Shown here in pieces: positions 43,990 through 55,919 of a stretch of DNA of 64,000 nt. Every line of letters begins with the position of its first letter. Positions within the stretch are counted from its first letter, which is position 1. Source of the stretch: Pohlia nutans. Taxonomy: Eukaryota; Streptophyta; Bryopsida; Bryales; Mniaceae. The stretch is taken from positions 17,639,001-17,703,000 of the forward strand of contig CM040088.1 of the NCBI GenBank assembly GCA_022496805.1, in the 5' to 3' direction. The notes beneath the pieces were generated by a model that was not told where the DNA came from, searched no databases, and saw nothing but the letters and a program-made list of their open reading frames with translations. A program made the position numbers and the translations under genes.

Positions 43990-44185
43990 AATGCCAAATT
44001 CAATTGATCATATTGTGAAAAAATATAATTAAGGTAGGACATGATTTTAAATCACTTGAATCAGTGAAGAACATTGCATGTGTTAATTCAATGATAAATA
44101 AGTTTGAATAAAAGAAAGTCTACATAAGACCTATTCAAAATTGCTATAAAAAAACATGAGGCCCATCTTGGTCCTTTCATCGTTT
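43986..44185 (-). mobile_element. family A MITE, terminus lost
   Basis: The inner strings AATTCAATTGATCATATTGTG and GAACATTGCATGTGTT identify family A. The left terminal repeat is missing where it meets the family B element, and the right side ends at CTTGGTCCTTTCA. Confidence 0.6.
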
Positions 44186-44989
44186 TACCATTCTAATAAT
44201 AACCTTACCCTTGCTGTATAATCGATATGGAGATTTAATGAATTGACGACTGCCTACCTGGTGGCATAGTACAGTACCGGTAGGTCCAACTGAAAGGAAA
44301 TGAAAATTTTGAGTGATGGTGATTAGATAGTGCTACGATGACTGCCACTCACTACGATTTGATACTCAAAGGGCCTCAATCTCATGAATTCGGGAAATCA
44401 AGGAGTCTCAGCAACATAGTACTCAGGCTTGGGTATATGTTATACATAACCCGGGGTGCACTCTCCATTATGTTTGAGAATCACATGCGTTCATGACCCC
44501 CTCTTAAAAAACCATGTATACGAGGGGTTATATGTCTAAAATTCTTTGTATATAGACCTATTCCGTCCTAAATATATGTTTAATGTTAGTATATGTTAAT
44601 ATTTCCAGCTCTAAATATGTTTATTGTATGTATACGTCATACGGCAATGTTCAAATTAATACCCCTTTTGTGCACTCACTTGCGTATAGTTGTATGTGTT
44701 TAGTACGGTGCACCTTGTGGGATATAACCAACTGTTGAATAGCGTAGTCGGTTGTCAGGATCCCCACAAAAAAAACAATTATTAGAAAAAAACTCCAAAT
44801 CTTTAGGAAATTGTTTTTAAAAAAAAAATTTCCTTTGTGGGTGGAAAAGAGATTCCTAAAAAAAAATCACAAAATTTGACATTTGTTTCAACAAAGAAAT
44901 TAATTATTTGACATTAGATGGTGACTACAACGGCTAGGTATGGTAGTCTGCTTCTGTAAGCCACCCTATTTGTGCGTCTTGGAGCGAGC
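44186..44989. other. unassigned sequence
   Basis: No gene, terminal repeat or array is recognised. Confidence 0.3.
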
Positions 44990-45251
44990 TTATCCCCTGT
45001 AGGACCGTTCAAGAGCCCAAATTGGGTCTCATGTATTTTTAACAGTTTGGAGTAAGTCCTACATGGAGTTCCTTTTTCTTTCTTTTTTCTTTTTTTTTCT
45101 TTTTTATTCTTTTTTTTTGGCCAACGTATATAATGTTCTTCAGTAATTCCAGTGATATAAATTTTGGTTCCATATAAAATACATATTTCACAATGTGATC
45201 AACTAAATTTGTCATTTTAAAACTATGAATTCTTAGTCTTTTGAGGGTTTA
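44990..45251 (+). mobile_element. family A MITE with expanded pyrimidine run
   Basis: It begins near TATCCCCTGTAGGACC and ends TTAGTCTTTTGAGGGTTTA. The body matches 10195-10433, enlarged by a CTTT/T-rich run at 45071-45118. Confidence 0.65.
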
Positions 45252-45326
45252 GTGATAGAACAAACTATGTTGACTATGAATTCTTAGTCTTTTAAGCAAT
45301 ATCAACATAGTTTGTTCTATCACTAG
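45248..45326. repeat. short perfect inverted repeat at the edge of a family A element
   Basis: GTGATAGAACAAACTATGTT (from 45252) is repeated as its exact inverse, AACATAGTTTGTTCTATCAC, ending at 45325. The loop repeats the end of the element (ACTATGAATTCTTAGTCTTT). Confidence 0.75.
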
Positions 45327-46622
45327 GGCTACACAATGCTACACACAACCGTCGACAAAATGAAAGTCATAATCTATCAAAACCTTTGGAATAAACATCT
45401 GATATTTTTATACTTTGTTCATATAATAGAATTATCCGTAAAGTCAAGCATATAAATTTCCACAAGAGGCCAAACAAGGAAGAGCTAGTTTTTTAACTTA
45501 AAAGGCGGTAAGAATGAGTTTTGGCCTTTTTTTTTCCGACCAATCACAACACACTGCGTTGTCAGAGAGATTCAAACTTTGAACCTCCCAATGCAAGAGT
45601 AGCTCCCCCAAACCTAGCTCGAGTTCCCACGGAGGAATTTCCACATACCCCCACAACACGTGTTTCGTTAAAAGTGCACATAACCATGTGCACTTATTTT
45701 TTTGGTTAATTTTACCATTGGCTCATAATGATGTCAACAAAGAGCCTAAATTGTGAATATGCACATACAATTTTATATTCATATATGGATGCATCAAATA
45801 TAAAGGAATTTATGAAAAAATGCATACGTATTGTAGTAATTGGTGAATTTAAAATGATGAAGGGGGTAGGCTTAAGCCCACCATTCTTCTAGTTTGGAAA
45901 AAAGTAATGATGAAGGTGGGTGGGCAAAATTTCAACATGTGCACTTTTTATATGGCACGTGCACTTTTAACAAAACAAGTGTTCCACATCAACCTCATGC
46001 TCTCCCAAAGAGCTTGGTGACTTGTGTGAATGGGTGTCAGAAAATTCTATATCAAGATTGAAAGCATCATGTGGTAGACAGGTTACCTGGTTCTTATTTT
46101 ACGGATAACTCTAATTTCCAAATAATATATGCTTTAATATTTTGGAAATTCCTTCAATTTTTTCAGACCATTGAAACTACTGTGTTCCAAACTTCGGCAA
46201 GAGGCAACCTAGTTTACTCCTTATATTATATAGTTTCACATATAATATGAATTATATGTTACATGAATGAATTACATGGTTTCACGTTACACTTGTGTGG
46301 AACAATTGAGTTAATCGAAATAAAACAGCTCAACATGTTGAGTCAATGCGGAGTCCGCCACCCAATATTATCAATTTCCAACAATGCTTATTCATGAATA
46401 GTCCCTTGGTCCCTTCATGAATAGTCTACTAGGTTAGGAGGAACTTGTGGGAACTCTCCTTTAACATTGGGGAGGTCACGAGTTCCACTCCCATGACCGG
46501 TGTGAGGCCTTGCTTTAGATTATTCTCCAACTCACCCTAGACTAGTTATGCCGTCTTTCTGAACTAAAAACAAGTCCAATGTGAGTACGAGGTGAGTTTC
46601 CACTTTGAGACACTCTTTTTGG
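45327..46622. other. unassigned; one weak SINE-like string
   Basis: At 46436-46510 a GAGTTCCACTCC string could be a tRNA-type B box, with TAGGTTAGGAGG upstream as a poor A box. No 3' tail or target duplication was found, so a SINE is only a possibility. A related AGTGCACATA/GTGCACTT block occurs twice near 45670-45960. Confidence 0.25.
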
Positions 46623-47355
46623 TTAACCCCTAAAGGTTGGGCCTATGACCATGGAATCATGCTTTATCTGTCACACTCAATTTTGCTACTAAAAATAATA
46701 CAAGAATTCAAATTTATATTTTTAGTAGATGAAGTCACATGTCTACTACAAATCATGAATTTTTCATAAATTTTGGTGAAAATTTGAAATTACTATGGTT
46801 TATGAAGTGATTGTAAAGAAAATCTATATCAATTACAAAATGTACTAGAAAATTCCACTTTATTTTACCTAAGGTGTAAATTACAATGAAGAAAAGTTTA
46901 GTTAATGAAAATCATCCGTGTATCTAAATTTAGAAAATTTTGCTACACCTTGGTGATACCTACCGAACTTGTAACTACAATAAAACACTCAATTTTCAAT
47001 TTTTTCCAAAATTCAAAGTGGAGTAGAAACTAGACTTTGCAAGCTTCATTTTGTTAGTTAAGCTCAAATGCAATGGAACTCATTTTCATGGCCTAAATTT
47101 AGTTTAATCAGAACAAGCAAAAAAATTCAAAATACACTACACGGTGAACCATTTTTAGGACTCTTTTTGTAGTTGGGACCCATGTAAAATCTAAAAATAG
47201 CTTGAATGATTTGAATTTAACTTGAAGGGGTGGCATGACCAAGCAAAGTCCTTCACGTAAAGAATTGGATGGAAATCATCCACGTAGCAGTTGGGATTGA
47301 ACAGTCAGCTTCATTCATAAGCCAATTTTTGGTCTCGGCGGCGTTTAGGGGTTAA
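46623..47355 (+). mobile_element. TTAA-flanked element, family C copy 1
   Basis: This 733-bp element runs from TTAACCCCTAAAGGTTGGGC to CGGCGTTTAGGGGTTAA. It is nearly identical over its full length to 52070-52802, which points to recent movement. Confidence 0.85.
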
Positions 47356-47567
47356 CTCTAATGCAAAACAAATATTAGATGTTCTGAGGTGCAACTTTCC
47401 ATACATTGACTATTATTCTTTTTAACACATCCTTTTAAGACATTCTTTTAACACAGTTGAGCATATTCCCGGTCCTCAATGTCCCTGAATGGAAGTCACA
47501 GACTGCAAAACTTAGATCCAACAAGCTCTCCTCTGGCAGTCAAATAACATAACTTAGCTTTCAACAT

Positions 47568-47972
47568 TTAAGGTTGGATGTCCTTAAACCACCAACTTAA
47601 GAAATATGACCTCATTTTAATAAGGTTATTTATGAGAAATATTTTTCGGTCATTTGGAAGAATATTTCTCACAAAATGCACAAATTTTCGCAATTTAATT
47701 CCCAATATTCAAATTGATACAAATTTTCAAAGTGAAAAGAACTTCGTGATCCAAATCAGACCTCTAGGTTTCCCCATGTTCACACCATGTGGTACTAATT
47801 TTCACTCATAATGATATCCAACACCACCAACTACTTCTTCGCAATGCTTGGCATGCCATTGGTTTACTTGAATAGTGAAATTGGTGGTTTTGAGTCTCAA
47901 CTATGGTGACCCCAAAAAAACTCTACATGTCATAGTTGGGGGAGGTGGTGGTTTTAGGACATCCAACCTTAA
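47568..47972. mobile_element. TTAA-bounded MITE with GGTTGGATGTCC ends
   Basis: TTAAGGTTGGATGTCC on the left is the inverse of GGACATCCAACCTTAA on the right. The arms continue with ACCACCAAC/GGTGGT. The terminal repeat differs from the CCCC(T)AAA type, although both abut TTAA. Confidence 0.65.
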
Positions 47973-48381
47973 GCAACCTCAAGGTACACCGTCCTCAAAT
48001 TCTCCTGCAGCCCTGCATAAAAATACTACATTAACCTAACTTAAGGTATCTAGAGGATACTAACCTTGGTTACCATCTGGAATTCATACACTTGGTTGCA
48101 CTTATTAGCAAGTGGTATAACCATGACTTGGCTAACTGTCTATGACCACTCATCTTTGAATGGAAATGGATTGTTGTCTATTGTCACTTGCTCAATGTCT
48201 ATGGTCACTCGTCTTTAAATGGAAATGTGAGACCATCAACTGTCAAATTGTCATTTATACAACCTTACAACTTGCATAAGAAATTTATACATATTGACAA
48301 CAATTGATCCAAAATTATCTCTCCAGTATTTCTATAGTGATCTCCCCATGAAAGCACACTCCAAAAACTGGAGAGATCACT

Positions 48382-48938
48382 AAACTTCTTCACCCCTCTT
48401 CAAATTTGGTAGTTTTGCAAACATGCATCATAAAATGCAACCAAGAGGGATATTTTGAACTTGATGTATGAATAAGAGTTGTACATTATAAATTTTAGAT
48501 TCTATCCATATGGTTAGATCTGTGATTGCTATCACCAATATTTTTGTATAAAATTTGAAAGTTGAAATCCAATAATATTTTGTAACACTATGAAAATCTG
48601 TAGATGAAATTTGTTGTGATGGGTTGAAATGTAATACTCTAAGAGTAGTGATTTTTGGAGATTTTTTGGTTGCTTAATTTTATGAGTTTATTTTTTCAAG
48701 AGCACATTTAGACTAAAACCTTTGAAATTTTTGGTGAATCATTCCAATATGAAAAGAGGCATAAAAATTTCACAAAGATTTCATCCCCTTTCTAAGCGGA
48801 TCACACATGCATGAAGCTATCTTGACATAGAATTTTGTTGTATTTCTTTTCCTTGCAAAAAGTGCATGACAGATGAGAAAACGTGGATGAAATTTTTACA
48901 CCGTCCAAGAAATGGATGGTTGGTCCTTTAGGAGTTAA
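48382..48938 (+). mobile_element. family B MITE with eroded left end
   Basis: The body from TTCAAATTTGGTAGTTTTGC to GGTCCTTTAGGAGTTAA aligns with the other family B copies. The left TTAACCCC is lost. Confidence 0.75.
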
Positions 48939-48978
48939 TGAGAATCACAGTCCTATGCAAATAGCTTCCTTTACCTCG

Positions 48979-49313
48979 GAGCATCTCCACCCTTGGCAGC
49001 AATGGTGACGCTAACGCCAAATTTATCATCATGCCAAAAGATGTATTCCCCCACCCATTCATGCCAAATATGCACCCCCCAATGCTACTTTTAATAGGTG
49101 AACCACTCACAAGCCACTACATACACACTAATAGACAAATAATCCCATGATTGCATTATCTCAAACCAAGACCCAACTAAATATACTCTTGGCGTCTCCT
49201 CCTGACTCCCTATACTTGGCCGTGTGGACCATGGTTATTTAGAGTGACCGGCCTACTTTACATCCATTTTTGTTGTTGGCATCACCTTTACTGCGAAGGG
49301 TGGAGATATTCTC
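48979..49313. mobile_element. GAGCATCTCCACCC-ended MITE
   Basis: GAGCATCTCCACCCTTGGCA at the left is inverted at the right (CTGCGAAGGGTGGAGATATTCTC). The arms include GCAATGGTGACGC/GCATCACCTTTACTGC. It is related in termini to the PIF/Harbinger-like group, but the flanking target repeat is not clear. Confidence 0.55.
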
Positions 49314-49859
49314 AAATGGTCACATAGAGAGAGACATGATGAATGCGGAGAAAATAATGTTTGATGGGACCGTATATTCTGATTCGTCCAACCTCTGATT
49401 CAGGGGTGCTCCTGTTTGATCGTTGTAAACACGGTTTTGCAAATTTTTCAAATCAAATTGCACTCAATTAAGCTATTCTTCAACTCGTCTGCTTCAATTC
49501 TAGCTATTGAACGTCACGCTTGAGTTACCACAAATTTTCCAATGAATTTTTTATTGCGATTTTTGACACATGTTTGTACACTCGATTCCGGTCGGAGAAT
49601 CACTCCTTGGGCGGATTAGAATACATGCACCAGAGCATCATCAAAATACCTGCATATACATGTCAATCACCAAAGATGAAGGCTAAAAAACCAAGTGAAA
49701 TGCAAAAACTACAAAGTGCATATTGTGTGTATTGCTCGGTGTATTGTGTATTTATGTAGTTCTAGACCTTCAAACCACTTTCTTTTTTTTTTTTTCTTTT
49801 TTTTTGCATAAGGTGTATATGAAGAAGTTACACATTTGAACTTCAGAGGTGGTTTTCAA
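49314..49859. other. unassigned sequence
   Basis: A T-rich tract lies at 49780-49805. No gene is supported. Confidence 0.3.
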
Positions 49860-49946
49860 ATTGTGCACAAATTTAGCACCAGCTCGATTTTTGATGATCC
49901 AGCGACCACCTAGTGCCAGTTAATTAGCTGGGCGCTAAAGGATTAA
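49860..49946 (+). mobile_element. family J element, right-end fragment
   Basis: CAGCGACCACCTAGTGCC through GGGCGCTAAAGGATTAA matches the right end of 35737-36463. Confidence 0.55.
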
Positions 49947-49949
49947 TGG

Positions 49950-50076
49950 CTTCAACCATTCATGGCTTTAGAAGAACAAGGATTCATGGCTTTTAAATTA
50001 CTAATTTGATTGATCATATGTAATACAAATAGAGCCAAAAAAAAACTTCAGTGAAGTACATTGTAGGTGTTGAACC
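49950..50076 (-). mobile_element. family A MITE fragment
   Basis: GAACAAGGATTCATGGCTTT and TTGATTGATCATATG are family A strings. The rest of the element is missing. Confidence 0.5.
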
Positions 50077-51031
50077 TTAATCCTTTAGTGCCCAAGGTGG
50101 TTATGGAAAAACCATAGTCTATTGGCGCTTTTTTCTTAAAACTCTCTCTGTTCAAAATATGGATACTATTAACCATATAAATGTAAGCATAGCTTAATTA
50201 AACAAGTGCCAATTAAACCTTGGTAATATTGGACTATTGGATTGGAAAATTATAGTATGTCTTTGAACCATATAATGCACAGTCAAAAACAAGATTTTGG
50301 AGGATGTGTGATTTCAAAGTTACATAGAATTTGGGTTAAATTTTCAGAAATAAAAGTGAAGAGGTTTAGCAATGACATGTATCAACACCTCTACATTGCA
50401 ATCTTTCATGTCAAGAACAGACTCAGACATAATTATTGTGAATTTTATAAGTGATAGTGACTTGTCCATATACAGTTTAGGACAAAAAATTATACGTTGA
50501 AATATGAAAGGAGTCGGTAAATTGATCAAGATTGGAATACATACAGATAGATAGATAGAAACTCCGGTCCTCTATTGAGGCCGGCGTGAATAAAGTGTCC
50601 GTTCGTAATGTCAATGACTCAGTGCCCACCAGACAGAGGGCCATTGGAATGGAATACATACACTAATGAAACATGAACAAGAGAACACAATCCCCCCCCC
50701 CCAAAAAAAAAAAAAACAAAAAACAAAAAACAAAAAACAAAAAACAAGATAACAAACTTCCAAACACAAGAAATACCGCAAAGTACATGTGTTGTATTTG
50801 TAAGTATTTATTGTATTTTCAAGTATTTACAGTATTTTTTCGTTTTTTTCATAGGTATTTTGATAGTTGCACAACTCCAAATTGAAAATTTATTTGTCTA
50901 GAAGATGTATATTATAAGTCTCCAACTCTGAACATCACAATTCAAAATCCAATTGTTCATGGATTTTCCGTTATTTGCGTTTTCGACACATCAATGACCA
51001 CAATGTGTTCTCTTGGGCACTAAAGGGTTAA
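50077..51031 (+). mobile_element. TTAA-flanked element, family J copy 3, carrying a LINE insertion
   Basis: It runs from TTAATCCTTTAGTGCCCAAG to CTTGGGCACTAAAGGGTTAA, a good terminal inverted repeat. It contains a 104-bp LINE-end insertion (50546-50649) and an A-rich run (50694-50745). Confidence 0.75.
50533..50662 (-). mobile_element. severely 5'-truncated LINE copy with 13-bp TSD
   Basis: TGGAATACATACA at 50533-50545 is repeated at 50650-50662. The 104 bp between them, read on the minus strand, match the last about 100 bp of the LINE at 33840-34740, including ACGAACGGACACTTTATTCA and the (TCTA)n tail (seen here as GATA units). Confidence 0.8.
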
Positions 51032-51201
51032 AATTAAATTAAAAAAACATCTCAATTGAACGTGTTGTCGTGACTTCTTACAGAAATAAGATCCTTACCT
51101 CTGATCATCCAAAATAGCCTAACCCAATTGAAGACCTCTGATAATTGCAGAAATGCGCATTCTAGAAAAGGGTTTAATAAAATAAATAGCGCGTCATTGG
51201 T

Positions 51202-51729
51202 TTAACCCCTAAGTGCCCAACCATGTAGAAAACGCCTAATTTTCTCATCCATGGTGATCTTTATGGAAAGTTAACTTCATACATGTGTGATCTTATAAGA
51301 AAGGGGATGATTTGTGAAAATTGTATGCCTCATTTCATGTTGCAATGATTCACAATTTTTTTTGAGGATTTTAGTCTTAATGTGCTCTTAAAAAAATTAA
51401 CTCATAAAATTAAGCAACAAGAAAATCTCCAAAAATCACTACACTTAGAGTATCACAATTCAACCCATCACAACAAATTTCATCTACATATTGTCAATAT
51501 CTTATTTGTAATTGAATCACAAAAGAATTTTGAATTTCAAATTTCAAATCTTTTACAAAAATATTGGTGATGGCAATCATAAATCTAATCGTATAGATAG
51601 AATCTAAAAATAATAATGTACAACTTTTATTCATACATCAAGTTCAAAATATCCCTTTTAGTTGCATTTTATAATGCAGCTTTGCAAATCTATCAAATTT
51701 GGAGAGGGGTGAGGACGTTTAGGAGTTAA
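51202..51729 (-). mobile_element. family B MITE in reverse orientation
   Basis: It runs from TTAACCCCTAAGTGCCCAAC to GGACGTTTAGGAGTTAA, inverted with respect to the other family B copies. Its right TTAA is shared with the family D element. Confidence 0.75.
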
Positions 51730-52867
51730 CTCATAAATGTCCGCACTACAATTACCCGGTCAAACCTCATCAAGTCCTAACATTTTAAAATATACTATAT
51801 TTTTTTGGTATTTTTCTTGTATAAGATATTGTTAAACCAAATTACCCTGTTTTTTAATAATTATTTAATTGTAAATAAAATTTTTAAGATTTTTTAGAGC
51901 TTTTTTCTTTTTAAAATCATAGTAATTACAAAAATGCTTTGAATACTATGAATTTTTTTTATTGAATATGTAAATAATAGTGATGAAAAACAAAGTGTAG
52001 GTGCCATGCTTCTTGAACTTACATTAAAAGAGTTTTGATAGAATTTTTTTTCTACCGTATATATTGATTTTAACCCCTAAAGGTTGGGCGTATGACCATG
52101 GAATCAGATTTTATCTGTCACGCTCAATTTTTCTCCTAAAAATAATACAAGAATTCAAATTTATATTTTTAGTAGATGAAGTCACATGTCTACTACAAAT
52201 CATGAATTTTTCATAAATTTTGGTGAAAATTTGAAATTACTATGGTTTTATGAAGTGATTGTAAAGAAAATTCATATCAATTACAAAATGTACTAGAAAA
52301 TTCCACTTTTTTTTACCTAAGGTGTAAATTACAATGAAGAAAAGTTTAGTTAATGAAAATCATCCGTGTATCTAAATTTAGAAAATTTTGCTACACCTTG
52401 GTGATACCTACCGAATTTGTAACTACAATAAAACACTCAATTTTCAAATTTTTCTAAAAATTCAAAGTGGAGTAGAAACTAAACTTGGCAAACTTCATTT
52501 TGTTAGTTAAGCTCAAATACAATGGAACTCATTTTCATGGCCTAAATTTAGTTTAAGTAGAACAAGCAAGAAAATTCAAAATACACTACACAACGAACCG
52601 TTTTTACGACTCTTTTTGTAGTTGGGACCCCATGTAAAATCTAAAAATAGCTTGAATGATTTGAATTTAACTTGAAGGGGTAGCACCAAGCAAAGCCCTT
52701 CACATAAAGAATTGGATGGAAATCATCCACGTAGCAGTTGGAATTGAACAATCGACTTCGTTCATAAGCCATTTTTTGGTCTCGGCGGCATTTAGGGGTT
52801 AAGGGGTTTGAGCTTTAAAGTGTTATAAAAAACACAATTATAACAATTTTGAAGAATGATAAATTAA
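51726..52867 (+). mobile_element. family D element split by a family C insertion
   Basis: TTAACTCATAAATGTCCGCA through TACCGTATATATTGATT (to about 52069) and TTTGAGCTTTAAAGTGTTAT onward (52806-52867) match the uninterrupted family D copy at 5479-5880. The right end is lost beyond about 52867. Confidence 0.7.
52070..52802 (+). mobile_element. TTAA-flanked element, family C copy 2, nested
   Basis: This 733-bp element runs from TTAACCCCTAAAGGTTGGGC to CGGCATTTAGGGGTTAA and sits inside a family D element. Apart from scattered substitutions it equals 46623-47355. Confidence 0.85.
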
Positions 52868-54191
52868 ACCTTTTCTTTCTATCCTACAGGCTTCGAGATC
52901 TGTCAGCGGGATTCGTACCTTGCAAGAAATCTTGAAAGCACGGCCGTGTACGGAAACTTAAGATTAGAATACTACCACTCGATTCATACACATTAGCCAA
53001 AAAGGAAATATGTATAAATTTACACAACTATTATTTATATTTTTTTAGCCTTTTAATTCATTAATGATCGTTTCATGATTGATTCTCTATTTATTACATA
53101 TATATATATATATATATATATTTATTTATTTATATAAATGTGGATGCTTTTTCTCAATGAATTTTGAAAATAATTATTTTTCAATTGACCTTAAAAAAAG
53201 AAAATATATGGTCAACATTTTACGATACACAAAAGAACTAATATAAAGTAAAAGTGTTTGGTGTTAGGAGAATCTTTTTCTTAAGAAACTAATGGCATTT
53301 AAAGTCAATGGATCAATTTTTTCCCTCACAAATCTTAGCACTAATAAAAGTAGTTTGTGAACATTTAGAGCATTCTAAGTTCTTTTACAAATTAAACTTA
53401 AAAAAATTAATTGGTATTTTTATATTAGTTCCTTAAAATCAAAGCATCTTTATTCTAAATGATGTATAAATTCAATGAATCAACTATATGTTTTATAAAG
53501 TAATTTATTCAAATTAATCAAATCTGTTTAGGTCGGTTGCATTTTCATTTGCATTTATTCTAATTAATAAGAAAAATATTGAAAGTACTGGTATGTGAAA
53601 TCTAAATTTATATATTTTTAAAAATTCAAAATATGGCCTTCCAAAATATCATTAACATTTCAAATACAGTAGTACAAATTTCATTCAATATTTTCTGAAT
53701 TTGATGGTTAATCAAATTGATGAATATAGACACAAATTTTATAATAAGTAATTTCAGTACAAATATCATTTATGATATATTTCAAATTTTATTGTTCTTT
53801 GAATGAACGGACATAGTGTTTTTCCGGCCCGTATTTTTCGGCCACCACTGTTTTCTGTTTTTGGGGTCATAATGTTATAGGACAAATTTCAACTTTTTGC
53901 CATTTCAACAAACAATTGGATGTTCAATTGGATGTTCAAATATGTTCAAGTAGATTTCCGGTACTACAATGTCAATTTTGAATTTTGAATGATTGTTTTT
54001 TTAAATAAGCTAAAATGTGAATTCGTAAAAACTTCAATAATTTTTTTTCCCATGATGCAATGGGTTCAAAACTTATATGCCTCAAATTCTAAGACTAATT
54101 TAGACATGGTTCTTTTCGAATAATAGAGACGAGTTGTTTAGCAAGCTTGCAAAAAAAAAACTAGCCTATTTGCCTTCACTTTGGCTCCTAA
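52868..54191. other. unassigned AT-rich sequence with a (TA)n tract
   Basis: A (TA)11-like run lies at 53099-53121. The stretch 52880-52960 is more GC-rich but unrecognised. No gene is supported. Confidence 0.3.
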
Positions 54192-54496
54192 TCCATATAA
54201 TAAGGAAGAAGGGTGTTTTTTGTGTGTCTGTCCGCACATGACATTTTACACATAGAATAAGTGGTTATTTGACTAAGTTCCGGAGTGGAACCTGCGAGGT
54301 TATTTCAAAGGTTAAATATCTTCTTAATAAATGATTTCAAAGGTTATTTCAAAGGTCATTTTAAAAGTTATTCAAAATACCAATTTTAAACCTCAATATT
54401 GACCTTTGGGGAAAAATGACTATTATAAATACATTGAGTTTTTTTTTGAAATTTTGAGATATTTTATGTGCCGGTGGCCGGCACGGGTCAAGCTAG
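54192..54496 (+). mobile_element. small non-autonomous Helitron
   Basis: The 3' end has the diagnostic order: a GTGCCGG-TGG-CCGGCAC hairpin (54468-54484), then GGGTCAAGCTAG, followed by T. The 5' end is placed at TCCATATAATAAGGAAGAAG, preceded by A, with the GTGTGTCTGTCC string seen near Helitron starts. It lacks inverted repeats and target duplication, as expected. The 5' border is less certain than the 3' border. Confidence 0.75.
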
Positions 54497-55079
54497 TATC
54501 TTAAAATTCGTGAAAGGGTGCTTTCATGGTGGGGCACATCAAAATGTGTAGGAATACATTGCACAACAACGGAATTTTGGCAATAAACATTTTGTATTAG
54601 TCATTGAAATTGGTTTTTAGCAAAAACGTTAACAACAATAAAAATTAACTCTATGATTGTATGTATATTAAAAATTTCAAAAATAATATAAAATGGTATT
54701 TGGATCAAAATGTGACATACTGGGTCTCGTCTCATTGCACAATAAGTATGTTAACGCCTTTTTATTTATTGAAGATATGGTAATGGCAATTTTTTTCTTC
54801 AATTCCTATTATATAAAGGTATTATATTCCAAAAATATCCCAAATAATATAAAATATGATATAAAGATTCCAAGGTCGAAATTTAGTGCTAAATCATAAG
54901 ATTTAAAGAAAAAAAAATGTTTTTTTTCCATCCAAAATTAATTTAGAAGGAAAAAGCTTTGTATTCAAATTTTGAATTATGATTCTTTCAAAATTGAAAG
55001 TCTAAAAAAAACCTGAGATCTAACAAGTGTAGATGCTATTTTTGAGACATTGTTTCAGTGCAAGATGATTTTGGGTATA
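54497..55079. other. unassigned AT-rich sequence
   Basis: Nothing is supported in this gap. Confidence 0.3.
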
Positions 55080-55308
55080 TTAACCCCTAAAGGACCGGGG
55101 GTGTTGAACTTAGCTCTTGTTTTTTTGACTAGCTCTTATAACAAGTTCAATTCCTCATTGGTGTGGAGTAATTCTGACGATCGGCACCGTTGAAATTAAA
55201 TAAAACTTGCGTAGCTTTTGGATGGAAAAAGGATCAACAAAATTGCACAATTTTTGAGAAAATGCCACCATTGAGAAGATTGATGGAACTCGTTCAGGGT
55301 ATTTTGTA

Positions 55309-55919
55309 CAGTTGGGTACAACATGCTTACGAATTTTTCAATCAATTTTCATTAAAAAGTTCAACAATTTTTAGGAAGCTCTAGCATGCTCAAAAATGAA
55401 CTGATTTTGAAACCACAAATTGCATTGGAATTGCTATGAAGCATGCTTCAACTTCATAATAAGTGAAAAAAGAAACATTTAAAATAAGACAACAATTTGG
55501 ATTTCTTTTATACACTATTTATCATTTCATAGTGAACCTGTGGAAGATAGTCAAAGATTTTTTGCATTAAGGTAAAGAACAAGTAAGAAATTATACAAGT
55601 AGTTCAAGTGGTGTGGGATCAAGTATCTCTAAAGCAATTGTGAAGGTTCATTTTTAATATGTACCATCAAATACAAGTTTTAATTTTCACAAATGGTGGC
55701 AACACTAAATGGTAGATAATATATATAGAAAACATCATATTTTTTGTATGAATTTCAATTACATATGTGTATTTGTAATGATGATAAAGTAGACTTTAGT
55801 ATGATTCCAATGCAAATTACAGTTTGAAATTCCGTTCATTTTTTAGCATATAGGGGCCTTCCAAAGTTCCCACAAATCTCAACTGGATCCAAAATTCGTA
55901 ACCATCTTGTACCCGACTG
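55309..55919 (+). mobile_element. Tc1/mariner-type element 4 with a proven TA duplication
   Basis: Termini CAGTTGGGTACAACATGCTT and CATCTTGTACCCGACTG are inverted over about 29 bp. TA lies at 55307-55308 and 55920-55921, and the homologous site at 43020-43021 holds a single TA. Longer weak pairing of the arms recalls elements 1-3 at 16342-19236. Confidence 0.9.
55605..55713 (+). pseudogene. Tc1-type transposase C-terminal remnant
   Basis: The frame reads VWDQVSLKQL, a stop, then FNMYHQIQVLIFTNGGNTKW and TAG. The spacing and the final GGxTxW resemble the C-terminal end seen in elements 1 and 2. It has no coding function now. Confidence 0.5.
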
